Shown here in pieces: positions 62,793 to 64,000 of a stretch of DNA of 64,000 bases. The stretch covers positions 372,001-436,000 of the forward strand of contig NZ_BMVF01000001.1 in assembly GCF_014650575.1 (NCBI RefSeq), given 5' to 3'. The position numbers and the translations under genes were made by a program. Below the pieces are notes generated by a model, which saw nothing but the letters and a program-made list of their open reading frames with translations, searched no databases and was not told where the DNA came from. Within the stretch, counting starts at the first letter, position 1. Each line of letters begins with the position of its first letter. The stretch comes from Streptomyces naganishii JCM 4654 (GTDB lineage: Bacteria; Actinomycetota; Actinomycetes; Streptomycetales; Streptomycetaceae).

Positions 62793-63794
62793 GTGGATGT
62801 ATCGATGACCCTGTGGGTCCTTACTGTCGGGGGCCTCGCCGCCCTGATCGCGGTCGACTTCCTCATCGGGCGCAAGCCCCATGAGGTGTCGGTCAAAGAA
62901 GCCGGGATCTGGACCGCCGTCTGGGTCGCGCTGGCCTGCCTCTTCGGACTCGGCCTGCTCCTCTTCGCGGGCGGCGCCCCCGCGGGTGAGTTCTTCGCGG
63001 GCTTCGTCACCGAGAAGTCGCTGAGCGTCGACAACCTCTTCGTCTTCGTGCTGATCATGGCGAAGTTCGCCGTGCCCCCGCGGTACCAGCAGCGCGTGCT
63101 GCTCGTCGGCGTCCTCATAGCCCTGGTGCTGCGGGCCGTCTTCATCGCCGCCGGCGCCGCGATCCTCACGAGCTTCTCGTGGGTCTTCTACCTCTTCGGC
63201 GCCTTCCTGATCTGGACCGCCTGGAAGCTCGTCATGGAGGCCCGCGCCGAGGCCGAGGACGAGGAGTACGAGGAGAACAAGCTGCTCCAGGCCGTCGAGC
63301 GCCGCTTCGGAGTCGCCGACCGCTACCACGGCACCAAGCTGTGGATCCGGCAGAACGGCAAGCGCGTGATGACGCCGATGCTGGTCGTGATGCTCGCGAT
63401 CGGCACCACCGACATCCTGTTCGCCCTGGACTCCATACCCGCGATCTTCGGCCTGACCCAGGACCCGTACATCGTCTTCACCGCCAACGCCTTCGCGCTG
63501 ATGGGTCTGAGGCAGCTGTACTTCCTGATCGGCGGACTGCTGAAGAAGCTGGTCCACCTCTCCTACGGCCTGTCGGTCATCCTCGGCTTCATCGGCGTCA
63601 AGCTGGTGCTGCACGCGCTGCACGAGTCCGGCGTCCACGTCCCGGAGATCAGCATTCCGGTCTCCCTCGGCGTGATCTGCGCGGTCCTGGCCGTCACCAC
63701 GATCACCAGTCTGCTGGCCACCAGGAAGCAGACCGCCGCCAAGGAGGTGCGAGAACTGGACGAGGACGCCCCGAGGGACAGCGTCGGTGTCTGA
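62793..63794 (+). CDS. terC: TerC family integral membrane protein
   Basis: This 333-residue polytopic protein has the TerC signature: acidic residues in VDFLIGRKPHEVSVKEA, EKSLSVDNLFVFVLIMAKFA, and IGTTDILFALDSIPAIFGLT, with cytoplasmic DEEYEENKLLQAVERRFGV between. TerC proteins export metals such as Mn2+, often to metallate secreted enzymes, and also confer tellurite resistance. GTG 62793 lies 4 nt after GGAGG; an ATG four codons later (62805) is less well placed. A manganese-type riboswitch controls it. Confidence 0.94.
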   Translation: MDVSMTLWVLTVGGLAALIAVDFLIGRKPHEVSVKEAGIWTAVWVALACLFGLGLLLFAGGAPAGEFFAGFVTEKSLSVDNLFVFVLIMAKFAVPPRYQQRVLLVGVLIALVLRAVFIAAGAAILTSFSWVFYLFGAFLIWTAWKLVMEARAEAEDEEYEENKLLQAVERRFGVADRYHGTKLWIRQNGKRVMTPMLVVMLAIGTTDILFALDSIPAIFGLTQDPYIVFTANAFALMGLRQLYFLIGGLLKKLVHLSYGLSVILGFIGVKLVLHALHESGVHVPEISIPVSLGVICAVLAVTTITSLLATRKQTAAKEVRELDEDAPRDSVGV

Positions 63795-63834
63795 CCGGAG
63801 TGCGAACCGTGCCCGCCTTTGGGACGATCGCCTC

Positions 63835-64000
63835 ATGCTGACGCGGCTCAGGGCGTTCATGGCGGCTTGGACGACCACGGTGCCGGTGCTCGCGGTTGTT
63901 TTGCTGATCCTCACCTGGGGTCGCGCCCTGCCCGCCGCGGTCGTCGTACTGGTGACCCTCGTCCTCGCCGGCTCGGTCCTGGCCGCGGTGCACCACGCCG
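63835..64000 (+). CDS. chaA: Start of a probable Ca2+/H+ antiporter (cut by window end)
   Basis: Only 55 residues are visible: a short N-terminus, one hydrophobic helix (VPVLAVVLLILTWGRALPAA) and the beginning of a second (VVLVTLVLAGSVLAAVHHA). The spacing and the terminal AAVHHA are what I recall from the N-terminus of streptomycete ChaA-type calcium/proton exchangers. A role in cation balance would fit beside TerC and the Ca2+-binding TerD. The assignment is tentative because the family motifs lie beyond the window. Confidence 0.55.
   Translation, partial: MLTRLRAFMAAWTTTVPVLAVVLLILTWGRALPAAVVVLVTLVLAGSVLAAVHHA

Overview
This window is the chromosome of a Streptomyces species or a very close relative. 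Base composition is extremely GC-rich with strong third-position G/C bias. GTG starts are frequent and purine-rich ribosome binding sites are obvious. The gene order (pyruvate kinase, ANTAR response regulator, liv operon, polA, rpsA, coaE, uvrB, terD, terC) is the conserved core order of Streptomyces chromosomes.

Layout. 0-8 kb: the 3' part of pyruvate kinase, a tRNA-Leu(CAA), a PdtaR-type ANTAR regulator and a complete branched-chain amino-acid ABC importer (livJ-HMGF, minus strand) with an attenuator-like hairpin after the binding-protein gene. 8-20 kb: two exported proteins, a hotdog thioesterase, a formate-dehydrogenase-like molybdoenzyme, DNA polymerase I, a DUF4184 membrane protein, a secreted lytic transglycosylase, a 44-residue membrane peptide and a DUF3068/PorA-like protein. 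20-32 kb: HrpB-type helicase carrying a large pentapeptide repeat insert, methyltransferases, ribosomal protein S1, a PAC2 protein, CoaE, a TPR protein, DoxX, an S4 RNA-binding protein, a family-5 uracil-DNA glycosylase and proline iminopeptidase. 32.4-40.6 kb: a tightly overlapping six-gene minus-strand operon (trypsin-like protease, PknG-like kinase, vWA protein, GlnX-like four-helix membrane protein, solute-binding lipoprotein, Trypco1 protein). 41-47.4 kb: an ABC exporter and a WhiJ-type regulatory module (HATPase protein, XRE regulator, DUF397 protein) next to a DUF574 methyltransferase. 47.5-57.4 kb: a gltD without gltB, DUF2293, a uridine-kinase-like protein, a methyltransferase, the pseudouridine-degradation pair psuG-psuK, a VOC protein, O6-methylguanine methyltransferase, a glycerophosphodiester phosphodiesterase and an MHYT membrane protein. 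57.4-64 kb: uvrB and a tellurium/stress block (TerD, a TerD-fusion protein, TerC behind a manganese-type riboswitch) ending in the start of a probable Ca2+/H+ antiporter.

Most notable. (1) The 8.2-kb protease-kinase operon contains the mycobacterial PknG sensing set (extracellular binding protein, GlnX-type membrane relay, PknG kinase) but adds a trypsin-like protease fused to an NTPase-like domain lacking the Walker lysine, a vWA-zinc-ribbon protein and a Trypco1 protein. It looks like an expanded, poorly described trans-membrane signalling or conflict system. (2) The terC leader is a yybP-ykoY (Mn2+) riboswitch whose P1 3' strand is perfectly complementary over 10 nt to the Shine-Dalgarno region, giving a readable switch mechanism. 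(3) The window is unusually rich in tandem repeats: at least a dozen arrays, in disordered protein regions and in intergenic DNA.
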